Source of the DNA: Streptomyces cavernicola
Lineage (GTDB): Bacteria > Actinomycetota > Actinomycetes > Streptomycetales > Streptomycetaceae
DNA length: 64,000 nt
Direction of reading: 5' to 3'
NCBI RefSeq assembly: GCF_029968035.1
Contig: NZ_JASCIQ010000032.1
Coordinates: 46,393-110,392, forward strand
Within the stretch, counting starts at the first letter, position 1. Each line of letters starts with the position of its first letter. Positions 1 through 7,483 of this stretch are shown piece by piece. The position numbers were made by a program, and so were the translations under genes. Below the pieces are notes generated by a model. The model was not told where the DNA came from. It ran no database searches and worked only from the letters and a program-made list of their open reading frames with translations.

Positions 1-71
1 TCTTCCGGCTCTCCCGGCTCTTCCGCCCCTTCGGCCCGGCTCGGGGTGCACACGCGCGGGGGCCGATACTG

Positions 72-872
72 GTGGGCATGGCCGCCCGCACCCCGTCCCG
101 CCCGGTAGGGACCGTCACCCGCGGGACCACCAACCCCAACCGACTGCGCCGCATGGACCGCTGGATCGCGGCCTCCCACGGCCCCGCCCTGCGCCGCGCG
201 GACGCGCCACTCGCCGTGGACCTGGGGTACGGCGCCGCGCCCTGGACCGCCGTCGAGCTCCTGAACCGGCTGCGCACCGCCGCCCCCGCCGTCGAGGTCG
301 TCGGCATCGAGATCGACCCCGCGCGGGTGGCCGCCGCCCGCCCGTACGCGCGCGAGGGGCTGGTTTTCCGGCACGGCGGCTTCGAGGTGCCGACGGACCG
401 GCCGCCGCAGCTGATCCGCGCGGCCAATGTGCTGCGCCAGTACGACGAGGAACAGGTGGCCGCCGTGTGGGAGCGGCTCCGCGCGCGGCTCGCCCCCGAA
501 GGGCTCCTGGTCGAGGGCACCTGCGACGAGATCGGCCGCCGGCACGTCTGGGTCGCGCTCGGCCCGGAGGGCCCGCGCACGGTGACGTTCGCGACCCGCC
601 TCGGCTCCCTCGACCGCCCGTCCGACCTCGCCGAGCGGCTGCCCAAGGCGCTGATCCACCGGAACGTGCCGGGCGAGCCGGTCCACGCCTTCCTGCGCGA
701 CTTCGACCGGGCCTGGGCGGCCGCGGCGCCCTATGCCTCGTACGGAGCGCGGCAGCGGTGGATCCGGACGGTGCGCGACCTGTCGGCGGACTGGCCGGTG
801 ACGGACCGCGCGGGGCGGTGGCGGCAGGGCGAAGTGACGGTGGCCTGGGCGGCGTTGGCGCCTCGGGGGTGA
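72..872 (+). CDS. class I SAM-dependent methyltransferase-like protein
   Basis: Predicted soluble protein of 266 aa with a Rossmann-type methyltransferase core. The SAM-binding motif I appears as AVDLGYGAAPWTA near residue 50, followed by an acidic strand end (VVGIEIDPARV) that would contact the ribose of SAM. The region RAANVLRQYDEEQV resembles motif IV/post-I of small actinobacterial methyltransferases. The substrate cannot be told from the sequence. The start is GTG at 72 or ATG at 78. The gene is monocistronic and is followed by a 390-bp non-coding region holding a 41-bp-period repeat. The family is seen from the motif; any particular reaction would be guesswork. Confidence 0.85.
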   Translation: MGMAARTPSRPVGTVTRGTTNPNRLRRMDRWIAASHGPALRRADAPLAVDLGYGAAPWTAVELLNRLRTAAPAVEVVGIEIDPARVAAARPYAREGLVFRHGGFEVPTDRPPQLIRAANVLRQYDEEQVAAVWERLRARLAPEGLLVEGTCDEIGRRHVWVALGPEGPRTVTFATRLGSLDRPSDLAERLPKALIHRNVPGEPVHAFLRDFDRAWAAAAPYASYGARQRWIRTVRDLSADWPVTDRAGRWRQGEVTVAWAALAPRG

Positions 873-925
873 GCGGCCGGCCCCGGCCGCTCACCGACTC
901 CCCTGCCGCGCAGACCGGTCGAGTA

Positions 926-1037
926 GCGGAACTCGTAACTCCCGCAACAGGACAGGGCAGCGTCAAGCCGAACGCATAACTCCCGTAACAGCACAGGGTG
1001 ATGCCAAGCGGAACTCGTAACTCCCGCCCCACCAAGG
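926..1037. repeat. 41-bp-period imperfect tandem repeat in a 392-bp intergenic region
   Basis: Three units begin at 926, 967 and 1008, exactly 41 bp apart. Each carries GAAC(T/G)C(G/A)TAACTCCCG, and the first two continue with (C/T)AACAG(G/C)ACAGGG. The third unit is partial. Nothing else recognisable lies in 873-1264 apart from the promoter region and Shine-Dalgarno (AGGGGGAA) of the following NlpC/P60 gene. The role of the repeat is unknown. Confidence 0.85.
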
Positions 1038-1264
1038 CCAAAGCCCCACACGAGTGATCCTGCGCGGGTTCGGAACGCTGTTCGGACGCCGTTCGTCGGA
1101 CATGACACGGGGATGGAGCGGGGAGGCGTCCGGGGATGACTGGTCCGGGCGTTCATCCGTACCTGTGCATGTGCGTGCGCCTCTGTCGCATTGGGCGCGG
1201 GCGTGGCACCATCCCGGACGTGTTCGTAAGTTACTGACGAGCAATCAGTTCAGGGGGAACGAGC

Positions 1265-2314
1265 GTGACCGGCAAGCGAAGCTCGACCACGGCGACCACA
1301 GCGACCTTGGCTCTGGCGTGCGCGGCGGCGATCCTGGCCGCCCCGGGAACCGCGCATGCCGAACCGACGCCGAAGGACCCCAAGTCCCTTGAACAGGTCC
1401 GCAAGGAGATGGACCGGCTCTACCACGAGGCGTCGGTGGCCACCGACGCCTACAACCTGGCGGAGGAGCGGGCCGACCGACAGTCCGACGAGATCGTGCG
1501 CCTCGCGAAGGCGATCGTCGCGGGTCAGAAGAAGGTCGACCGCCTGAAACAGCGCGCGGGCGCCGCGGCCCGCGCGCAGTACCGCGGCGGCGGACTCCCG
1601 CCCCAGGCGCAGTTGATGCTGAGCGACGACCCGCAGAAGTACCTGGACAACGCCGGCCGCCTGCGCCAGGGCCAGCAGGCCACGAAGGGCCTCCTCGGCG
1701 AACTCGCGCGCACGCAGGAGGACTTGAAGCTGTACGCGGACGACGCCTCCGCGCGCTGGCGCGAGCTGGAGTCCAACCGCAAGGCGAAGGCCGAGGCCAA
1801 GAAGAAGGTCAAGGCCAGGATCAAGGCGGCCGAGGAGCTGGAGTCCAAGCTCGAGAAGAAGGAGCGCGAGCGCCTGCTCGCCATGGAGCAGGAGGCGGAG
1901 TACGAGCGTCAGGCGGCGTGGATCGACTCCGGCGCCCTCGCCGAGATCAACGGCAAGGCCAGCAAGGGCGGCAAGAAGGCCATCAAGTACGCCACCGCCC
2001 AGATCGGCAAGCCCTACGAGTGGGGCGCCGAGGGCCCGCGCTCGTACGACTGCTCGGGGCTCACCTCGGAGGCCTGGATCTCCGCCGGCAGAACCATCCC
2101 GCGGACCTCGCAGGAGCAGTGGAAGCAACTGCCGCGCATCGACGTCGAGGACATGCGCCCTGGGGACCTGATCATCTACCACGAGGACGCCAGCCACGTG
2201 GGGATGTACATCGGGGACGGGGCGATCGTGCACGCCCCCCGCCCCGGGCGGGACGTGACCATCGCGGGCGCGGGCTCGATGAAGATCCTCGGGGTGGTGC
2301 GGCCGGACAAGTAG
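1265..2314 (+). CDS. secreted NlpC/P60 (C40) peptidoglycan endopeptidase
   Basis: Cell-wall hydrolase of the RipA-like family, expected to cut the D-Glu/diamino-acid bond in stem peptides outside the membrane. An N-terminal Sec signal peptide ends near AHAEP (about residue 33). Residues 38-225 are a charged coiled coil rich in Lys, Glu and Arg that could regulate or position the enzyme. The C-terminal NlpC/P60 domain covers about 240-349, with catalytic Cys263 in YDCSGL and His311 in SHVGMY. The start is GTG at 1265 behind AGGGGGAACGA. Streptomyces carry many paralogs, so the exact in vivo role (growth, septation or germination) is not determined. Confidence 0.93.
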   Translation: MTGKRSSTTATTATLALACAAAILAAPGTAHAEPTPKDPKSLEQVRKEMDRLYHEASVATDAYNLAEERADRQSDEIVRLAKAIVAGQKKVDRLKQRAGAAARAQYRGGGLPPQAQLMLSDDPQKYLDNAGRLRQGQQATKGLLGELARTQEDLKLYADDASARWRELESNRKAKAEAKKKVKARIKAAEELESKLEKKERERLLAMEQEAEYERQAAWIDSGALAEINGKASKGGKKAIKYATAQIGKPYEWGAEGPRSYDCSGLTSEAWISAGRTIPRTSQEQWKQLPRIDVEDMRPGDLIIYHEDASHVGMYIGDGAIVHAPRPGRDVTIAGAGSMKILGVVRPDK

Positions 2315-2624
2315 CCCTCCCCTCCCCGGCGGTGTGCCTCGCGCCACCCGGCGGTGCGCCTCGCGTGCCCCTCCCGTCACCCGGCGTGCGGCGCGTGACC
2401 TGGGGCACGTGACCTGCGGCACGCAGGCAACCCGGGCAGCGTGATGTTCGTCATCCCCTGGGAAGCCCGATCCGGTCCAATTGCGGTACGGGATGCGGCA
2501 TATGGGCCCCCGGGGTTTGGTGATCGCCATTCCAAACCCGCGGTGGGTACCGCTATGGTCCCCGTCGGTGGCACGTCGTTCCACGTGTCGCCGCGCCCTC
2601 GGGGGGAGGGAAGGAAACCACACG
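2315..2624. other. 310-bp intergenic region
   Basis: No gene is supported here. The first half holds GC-rich near-repeats (two CACCCGGCGGTGCGCCTCGCG-like stretches and GCGTGACCTG/GCACGTGACCTG). The second half is less GC-rich and presumably carries the promoter of the downstream phosphatase, whose Shine-Dalgarno GGGGGGAGGGAAGG lies at 2601-2614. An in-frame upstream extension of that gene to 2481 exists but has no ribosome site. Confidence 0.5.
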
Positions 2625-3890
2625 ATGCCCGTACCCATACCGCGGCAGAGAGCAGTCCCGGCCGCGGAAGGTGGTCAGGCAGGGGCGTTCCCGGCGCAGG
2701 CCGGAACCGAGACCGGCGGCGGCCTGACGCTGCTGGTCATCGAGGACGACCCGGCCGAGGCGCTGTCCGTGCCGGATCTGCTCGACGCCGCAGGCAAGCC
2801 CATCCGTATCCGTACCGCCCGCAACCTCACCGAGGCCGAGCGGCTGCTCACCGACGACGTGCACTGCATCCTGCTCGACCTGGCGCTGCCCGCGCCCGGC
2901 GCCGACCACGGCGAGGACGAGCTGGCGACGCTGCGGCACGTCCTGCAGCTCGCGCCCCGGCACGCCGTGCTCGCGCTCACCGCGACCGGCGATGTCGACC
3001 TGGCCGGCGAGGCCGTGCGGGTCGGCGCGCAGGACTACCTGTTCCGTGAGGAGCTGGACGCCCGGCTGCTGAGCCGCGCCATTCGCTACGCGGTGGAGCG
3101 CAAGCGGGCGGACATCGCCCAGCGGCAGCTCACCGAGTCGAAGCTGCGCGCGCAGGAGAACGCCCGCCTGGAGCGGGGCCTGCTGCCCACGCCGCTGCTC
3201 GACGGCTCGCAGCTGCGGTTCGCGGCGCGCTACCGTCCGGGCCGCTCCCGGGCGCTGCTCGGCGGCGACTTCTACGACACGGTGCGCACGCCCGACGGCA
3301 CGGTGCACGCCATGATCGGCGACGTCTGCGGGCACGGCCCGGACGAGGCGGCGCTCGGTGTGGAGCTGCGGATCGCCTGGCGGGCGCTGACCCTCGCGGG
3401 CCTCTGCGGGGACGAGCTGCTCTCGACGCTGCAGCAGGTCCTGGAGCACGAGCGTCCGGACGACGAGATCTTCGCGACGCTCTGCACGGTCGACATCTCG
3501 CCCGACGGCCGCAGCGCCGGGCTCTGTCTGGCCGGCCACCCCTCGCCGCTGATCACCCGGCCGGGCCGCCCGGCGGAGCTGCTGCCGTACGAGAACGGCG
3601 GCCCCGCGCTCGGTCTGCTGCCGCGCGCCCGCTGGCCGCGTCAGCAGGTGCAGCTGGGCGGCGAGTGGAGCCTGATGCTCTACACCGACGGCCTGATCGA
3701 GGGCCGGATAGGCGAGGGCAACCAGCGCCTCGGCCAGGACGGCATGGTGGAGATGGTCCGCCGCCAGGTCTCCGACGGGCTGTCCGGCGAGGAGCTCCTC
3801 GAAGCGGCCGTCAACGAGGTCCGGGCGCTCAACGGCGGCGAGCTGACGGACGACGTGGCGGTGCTGCTGCTCGACCGGGGCGGGCGCTGA
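2625..3890 (+). CDS. response-regulator-like receiver / PP2C (SpoIIE, RsbU-type) phosphatase
   Basis: Protein of 421 aa with an N-terminal receiver-like domain (LLVIEDDPAEA, putative phospho-acceptor Asp in ILLDLALP) joined by a short coiled linker to a C-terminal SpoIIE/PP2C phosphatase domain (ALLGGDFYD, MIGDVCGHG, LYTDGLIEG, LTDDVAVLLL), which holds the Asp and Gly residues of the metal centre. In this family the phosphatase usually dephosphorylates an anti-anti-sigma factor, so this is a likely partner-switching component; the target is not in the window. The start ATG at 2625 is chosen because a strong Shine-Dalgarno lies 10-14 nt upstream. The usual conserved Lys near the end of the receiver appears replaced (DYLFREEL). 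Confidence 0.92.
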   Translation: MPVPIPRQRAVPAAEGGQAGAFPAQAGTETGGGLTLLVIEDDPAEALSVPDLLDAAGKPIRIRTARNLTEAERLLTDDVHCILLDLALPAPGADHGEDELATLRHVLQLAPRHAVLALTATGDVDLAGEAVRVGAQDYLFREELDARLLSRAIRYAVERKRADIAQRQLTESKLRAQENARLERGLLPTPLLDGSQLRFAARYRPGRSRALLGGDFYDTVRTPDGTVHAMIGDVCGHGPDEAALGVELRIAWRALTLAGLCGDELLSTLQQVLEHERPDDEIFATLCTVDISPDGRSAGLCLAGHPSPLITRPGRPAELLPYENGGPALGLLPRARWPRQQVQLGGEWSLMLYTDGLIEGRIGEGNQRLGQDGMVEMVRRQVSDGLSGEELLEAAVNEVRALNGGELTDDVAVLLLDRGGR

Positions 3891-3926
3891 GGCCTCTCCC
3901 CGTACGCACCTCAGGGGTGCACGCAG

Positions 3927-3959
3927 AACGGAGCCGCACCGGGAAGGTGCGGCTCCGTT
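3927..3959 (+). terminator. strong stem-loop terminator
   Basis: A perfect 14-bp stem AACGGAGCCGCACC / GGTGCGGCTCCGTT with loop GGGAA lies 36 nt after the PP2C stop codon. It is followed by two copies of a 16-bp unit GTTGTCGTGCGGGGCT at 3957-3988. Confidence 0.85.
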
Positions 3960-4039
3960 GTCGTGCGGGGCTGTTGTCGTGCGGGGCTGTTGCGTCGGCT
4001 TTCGTACGGCTGCTGCGTCGGCGGAGCGTCCGCCGGCGT

Positions 4040-4396
4040 TCACCGTCCGCCGTTGTACGGCCCGTAAGGACCGTCGCTGCTGCTGCCGCCTCGGCGGCCT
4101 CCGCCGCCCGTGACCTGCTTGAGCGCGGGGCGTACGTCGACGAAGAAGACGATCGTCGCGATCAGACCCGCGATCTGCAGCATCAGGCCCAGGCCGGGGA
4201 TCCCGATGACGTTCACCAGGACCGTGACGCCGAGGAGGATCAGCCAGAAGTTCTTGGTCTGCTTGTTCGCCGCGACGTAGGCGTCCGGGCGGGCGAGGGC
4301 GGCCATCACCAGGGCCACCGCCGCGAGTACCAGCATGGCGAGGAAGAGCAGTCCCACGAAGCTCGCGAAACCTGACATCAGCACGTTGCCCACCAC
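4040..4396 (-). CDS. DUF2516 family membrane protein
   Basis: Small membrane protein (up to 118 aa) with three hydrophobic segments (FVGLLFLAMLVLAAVALVMA, FWLILLGVTVLVNVIG and LQIAGLIATIVFFVDV). The tail is Gly/Ser-rich and cytoplasmic-looking. The N-terminal layout and the motif (A/R)PDAY(V/A)AANKQTK match the actinobacterial DUF2516 family, which has no known function. The start could be GTG 4396 or ATG 4378; the latter begins right before the first helix. It lies downstream of the XRE/HBHA pair but is separated from it by a terminator. Confidence 0.85.
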   Translation of the reverse strand: MVGNVLMSGFASFVGLLFLAMLVLAAVALVMAALARPDAYVAANKQTKNFWLILLGVTVLVNVIGIPGLGLMLQIAGLIATIVFFVDVRPALKQVTGGGGRRGGSSSDGPYGPYNGGR

Positions 4397-4452
4397 CTGA
4401 TCCGAGTCGTCTCTACACCGGCAACCGTACCCGGCCGAACGGTCGCCGTATC

Positions 4453-4497
4453 CGTGGAACGCCCCGGGCTCTCGCTGAGTGCCCGGGGCGTTCCACG
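4453..4497 (-). terminator. terminator after the HBHA-like gene
   Basis: Perfect 17-bp inverted repeat (CGTGGAACGCCCCGGGC and its complement) with an 11-nt loop, located 26 nt beyond the stop of the minus-strand lysine-rich gene and before the DUF2516 gene. Confidence 0.85.
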
Positions 4498-4522
4498 GTG
4501 CTGTCGCGACCGTCCGCCGTGA

Positions 4523-5203
4523 TCACTCGGCGGGCGGGGTGGCCTTCTTCGCCGTGGTCTTCTTGGCGGGGGCCTTCTTCGCCGTCGCCGTGGTGACCGT
4601 CGAGCCGTTCTTCTTGGCCGACTCGGGCTTCGACTCGTCCTCGACCGCGACCGGCTCCGCGACCGGCTGCGCGACGGGCTCCGCGGCGGTCTCGGTCTTC
4701 TCGAACCTGCTCCGGGCGGCCTTCGGCTCGCCCTCGGCCTTCGGCTCCGCCTGGGGCTCGACCGCGGCGGCGATCTCCTCGATCTCGTCGGCCGCCTCAC
4801 CGCGCCAGACCTTGACGGCCTGCTCGCCGTGCTCAGCGACCTCGTCGTACTTCTCGCGGGCCTTCACCGCGTACTCGGCGGCGACGCCGACGCCGCGCAG
4901 GGCCAGGCCCTGGGCGGTCTCACCGAGCTTCTTGAGGTCGGTGTCGAGGCTGCCGAGCACCTCGGTGACCTTGGCCTGCAGGGTCTCCTGCGCTTCCTTG
5001 GCGCGGGCCGCGGCCTTCTCCTGGACCTCCTTGGGGTCCGTGGCGCGTACGGCCTCGAACCGGGCCGGGGCCTCGGCCTGCAGCTTCTCGATCAGCGCGG
5101 GGACCTTCTTGGCCTGCTGCACGGCGAGGTCGGCCGTACCGGCCGCGAAGAAGAGCGGCTTGGGGTCGCTGAGGGTCTTGCGGATGTCGTCGGTGATGGC
5201 CAT
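4523..5203 (-). CDS. lysine/alanine-rich HBHA-like protein
   Basis: Protein of 226 aa. Residues 1-130 form a predicted helical coiled-coil domain (repeated AKEAQE, KLGETAQG, YAVKAREKYDE) like mycobacterial heparin-binding hemagglutinin. The C-terminal third is low-complexity: Glu/Pro/Ala repeats (AEPVAQPVAEPVA) followed by an AKK-type basic tail (KKAPAKKTTAKKA) resembling the heparin- or nucleic-acid-binding tail of HBHA and H1-like proteins. The longer in-frame ORF is a shadow of the upstream gene; ATG 5203 has the ribosome site GGAGG. It is 16 nt downstream of the XRE regulator and almost surely co-transcribed with it. No signal peptide is seen. The function in Streptomyces is uncertain. 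Confidence 0.88.
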   Translation of the reverse strand: MAITDDIRKTLSDPKPLFFAAGTADLAVQQAKKVPALIEKLQAEAPARFEAVRATDPKEVQEKAAARAKEAQETLQAKVTEVLGSLDTDLKKLGETAQGLALRGVGVAAEYAVKAREKYDEVAEHGEQAVKVWRGEAADEIEEIAAAVEPQAEPKAEGEPKAARSRFEKTETAAEPVAQPVAEPVAVEDESKPESAKKNGSTVTTATAKKAPAKKTTAKKATPPAE

Positions 5204-5219
5204 GCCTGGGGTCCTCCGG

Positions 5220-5723
5220 TCAGGGTGAGGGTTCGATGGTGGTGCTGCCGTCGGCCGTGCGGGGGCCGTCATCGGCGGTGTCCTCGCCACGGCCGGGGGC
5301 GTCGGCGCGCGCGCCGCTCTTCCCGGTCCGGGCGGGCCCGTCCTCGTTCGTCTCGGGCTTCGTATCGGGCTTCGTCTCGAATCCGTTCTCCTTGCGGAAG
5401 GACTCGTAGATCTGCAGCAGCACCTGCTTCTGCCGCTCGTTGATCGTCGGGTCGGCGAGGATCGCGGCGCGCGTCTCCACTTCGTCGCGGTCCCGCTCGT
5501 CGAGGATCCCGGCCTGCACGTACAGCGTCTCGGCAGAGATCCGCAGCGCCTTGGCGACCTGCTGCAGGACCTCGGCGCTCGGCTTGCGCAGGCCGCGCTC
5601 GATCTGACTGAGGTACGGGTTGGACACCCCGGCGGCGTCGGCGAGCTGACGCAACGACAGCTGCGCGTTGCGCCGCTGCTCGCGCAGGTACTCACCGAGA
5701 TTGCCGACGTTGAGCGATGCCAT
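5220..5723 (-). CDS. XRE-family helix-turn-helix regulator
   Basis: DNA-binding protein of 167 aa. The HTH_3 domain spans about residues 5-65 (LGEYLREQRR, LSLRQLADAAGVSNPYLSQI, ERGLRKPSAEVL). A helical region follows (ILADPTINERQKQVLLQIYESF), then a disordered acidic tail. ATG 5723 is preferred over the upstream ATG because conserved family sequence begins at MASLNVG. A perfect 11-bp inverted repeat 28 bp upstream (5751-5776) is the obvious candidate operator and implies autoregulation of this gene and the HBHA-like gene behind it. The ligand or signal is unknown. Confidence 0.92.
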   Translation of the reverse strand: MASLNVGNLGEYLREQRRNAQLSLRQLADAAGVSNPYLSQIERGLRKPSAEVLQQVAKALRISAETLYVQAGILDERDRDEVETRAAILADPTINERQKQVLLQIYESFRKENGFETKPDTKPETNEDGPARTGKSGARADAPGRGEDTADDGPRTADGSTTIEPSP

Positions 5724-5750
5724 GCGTCGATGGTGCAGCATCAGCGCTAA

Positions 5751-5776
5751 CTATTGCAAGCGACTGCTTGCAATAG
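5751..5776. promoter_or_regulatory. perfect palindrome, candidate operator of the XRE regulator
   Basis: CTATTGCAAGC-GACT-GCTTGCAATAG, an exact 11-bp inverted repeat with a 4-bp spacer between the divergent XRE gene and a small plus-strand ORF. Its position just upstream of the XRE start fits an autoregulatory operator. The protein-site pairing is inferred. Confidence 0.7.
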
Positions 5777-5852
5777 TGTCGCACCGCACGATGCATGGCG
5801 ACGCTGACACTGCCGATGACGATCTGCGCGGTGCGCGCCTGGCGTTCGGCCC

Positions 5853-6104
5853 ATGACTTCTCCGGACGGCGGTACGGGCAGTGACAGCGGCTACGGCAGT
5901 ACGGGCAGCGGCGGCCGCGTCGACGACGAGCCCGGCGTGACCGTCCGCTGCCAGGACAACGCGTCGACCGGCGTGAGGTTCTGCGACCGGTTCACTCTCG
6001 ACGCGGACTCCGTGCACTTCGCCGTCGACCACCGGGGCTGGGACGGCGAGCGGAGCCGGCAGACGTATGCGCGGCGGCGCCACCGCGTGGCGTCAGTGGA
6101 GTGA
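5853..6104 (+). CDS. small hypothetical protein
   Basis: ORF of 83 aa that I do not recognise. The first 25 residues are Gly/Ser-rich and disordered; the rest (VTVRCQDNASTGVRFCDRFT, LDADSVHFAVDHRGWDG) looks like a compact domain with two Cys. Almost every third codon position is G or C, which supports coding in this frame rather than as a shadow. It runs divergently from the XRE regulator and shares the palindromic region at 5751-5776. Its 3' end overlaps the 3' end of the convergent HAD gene by 12 nt. No Shine-Dalgarno is obvious. Confidence 0.5.
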   Translation: MTSPDGGTGSDSGYGSTGSGGRVDDEPGVTVRCQDNASTGVRFCDRFTLDADSVHFAVDHRGWDGERSRQTYARRRHRVASVE

Positions 6105-6683
6105 GCCGTCACTGGAGTACCGCTGCCCCAACCACCCCCGGATCGCGTCGAGTTCGTCGTCCGTCAGGCCGTAGCGGGCGTCGACGCGGTGCAGCAGGGC
6201 GTGGCCCGGGTGGTGGGCGGCGACCCAGGTGCGGTCGGGCTCGGTGATCTCGTCGTCCACCCATACGAAGGGCCGGCCGGCCGCCCACTCGACGATCGGG
6301 CGCGTCTTCCAGTGCACGCCCTGCTCCCCGTACGCCTCCTCCGGCCAGGGCAGCACGGGCAGTTCGGGCAGTCCCAGCCAGGGCGCGAGGACGTCGTTGG
6401 CGTCCTCGCCCCAGGTGGTCGCCCACACCAACTCGCAGTCGAGCGCGGCCAGTCGGCCCCCGAGCGCCGGGTCGACGCGCTGCAGCAGCGGATGCCCGCC
6501 GCCCGCCCGGACCCCGCGGCCGTACGTCGGGTACCCCTCGGGCAATTCGTCCGGCCCCGCTCCGAAGGGGATGAGGGGACCGTCGATGTCGAGGAAGAGC
6601 AGTGGCAGAGGGCGCGCCCCGGAGTGCCTTTCTGGGCGATGTTCAGGGCGTCGTCCGGGGTGCGGGGGCCGGGGCCGGGTCAC
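6093..6683 (-). CDS. HAD-domain-containing protein
   Basis: Protein of 196 aa with a HAD-like fold. The first motif is LLFLDIDGPLIPFG (DxD nucleophile pair in the typical DIDGxL form) near residue 30, a motif II-like stretch is LVWATTWGEDAN, and a motif IV-like acidic pair is FVWVDDEITEPD. This arrangement is common in a Streptomyces family annotated as HAD domain protein; the substrate is unknown. The start is GTG 6683; the much longer upstream open frame is a shadow of the next gene. It lies 53 bp beyond the end of devB on the same strand. Confidence 0.85.
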   Translation of the reverse strand: MTRPRPPHPGRRPEHRPERHSGARPLPLLFLDIDGPLIPFGAGPDELPEGYPTYGRGVRAGGGHPLLQRVDPALGGRLAALDCELVWATTWGEDANDVLAPWLGLPELPVLPWPEEAYGEQGVHWKTRPIVEWAAGRPFVWVDDEITEPDRTWVAAHHPGHALLHRVDARYGLTDDELDAIRGWLGQRYSSDGSLH

Positions 6684-6736
6684 GCCCGCACGATAACGCG
6701 GCGGGAGCCGGCTCACAGCGGCCTGGCCGAGATGGG

Positions 6737-7483
6737 CTACAGCAACGCCCCGGCCCACACCGTCCGCAGCACCGTCCCGAGTGAGTCGACGACGTGCCGC
6801 ACACCGGCGGAGCGCAGGCTCTCCTGGCGGCTGCCGTCCTGCCCGTACCCGAGGAACGCCACGCCGGCCTCGCGTGCCGCCAGGTGGTCCGCGGGCGCGT
6901 CCCCGATCAGCAGCGTCGTCGACGGGTCCGCGCCGAGGGAGTCGAGCGCGCGGTGCAGGCAGTCCGGGTCCGGCTTGAGGCTGTGCACGCGGCCGGTGCG
7001 GCGGCCGTGGATGTGCGGGCCGAAGCAGTCGGCGACGCCGCGGCCCTCGATGTAGCGGCGGGCCGCCTCCGGGGCGTGGTCGGTGGCGACGGCGAGGCGG
7101 ACGCCGGTGGCGTGCCAGGTGCGGATCAGCCGGTCCACGTACGGGGTGGGGAAGGCGCGCGCGGCGGCGCACAGCTCCTCCTCGGTGAGTCTGGCCTCCA
7201 GGGCCGCCTCCAGGGGGCTGCCGGGGCGGGCGGCGTGCACGGCGCTCAGCACGGCGCGCGGGTCGGCCGAATCCCGCTCGTCCGCCGTGAGCAGGCCGTC
7301 CTCGCCCTGCCTGGCCAGCCACTCGACGAGGTTGTCCACGACGGTTCGGGAGTCGTGGTGCGCGTAGAGGCGGCAGATCGGGCCGTCGAAGTCGAAGAGG
7401 ACGCACTCGGCGCGAACGATCAAGTCCTGCAGGTTCTCGGCCACTTGCCCCACCCACTCACCCTGTGCCGTGTCGGTTGTCAT
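6737..7483 (-). CDS. devB: HAD-family hydrolase, DevB-like
   Basis: Phosphoglycolate-phosphatase-like HAD hydrolase of 248 aa. Motifs: CVLFDFDGPICRLY (I), LAVATDHAP (II), LKPDPDCLHRAL (III, Lys) and LLIGDAPADHLAA (IV). The start ATG 7483 shares one base with the TGA of the upstream GntR gene (TGATG), so translation is probably coupled. From family knowledge, the hydrolase gene downstream of the developmental GntR regulator devA in S. coelicolor is named devB and is co-transcribed with it; the assignment rests on this gene pair. Confidence 0.85.
   Translation of the reverse strand: MTTDTAQGEWVGQVAENLQDLIVRAECVLFDFDGPICRLYAHHDSRTVVDNLVEWLARQGEDGLLTADERDSADPRAVLSAVHAARPGSPLEAALEARLTEEELCAAARAFPTPYVDRLIRTWHATGVRLAVATDHAPEAARRYIEGRGVADCFGPHIHGRRTGRVHSLKPDPDCLHRALDSLGADPSTTLLIGDAPADHLAAREAGVAFLGYGQDGSRQESLRSAGVRHVVDSLGTVLRTVWAGALL

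Noticed and set aside
926..1037. c-di-AMP (ydaO-type) riboswitch ahead of an NlpC/P60 gene
   Set aside because: Such riboswitches precede some wall hydrolase genes, but I could not match the conserved ydaO core; the repeat explains the region better.
115..1041. Long minus-strand ORF across the first methyltransferase
   Set aside because: Arg/Pro/Gly-rich translation typical of a shadow frame in GC-rich DNA; the plus-strand ORF has clear methyltransferase motifs.
1250..2638. 462-aa minus-strand ORF over the NlpC/P60 gene
   Set aside because: Antisense shadow of a gene with signal peptide, coiled coil and catalytic residues.
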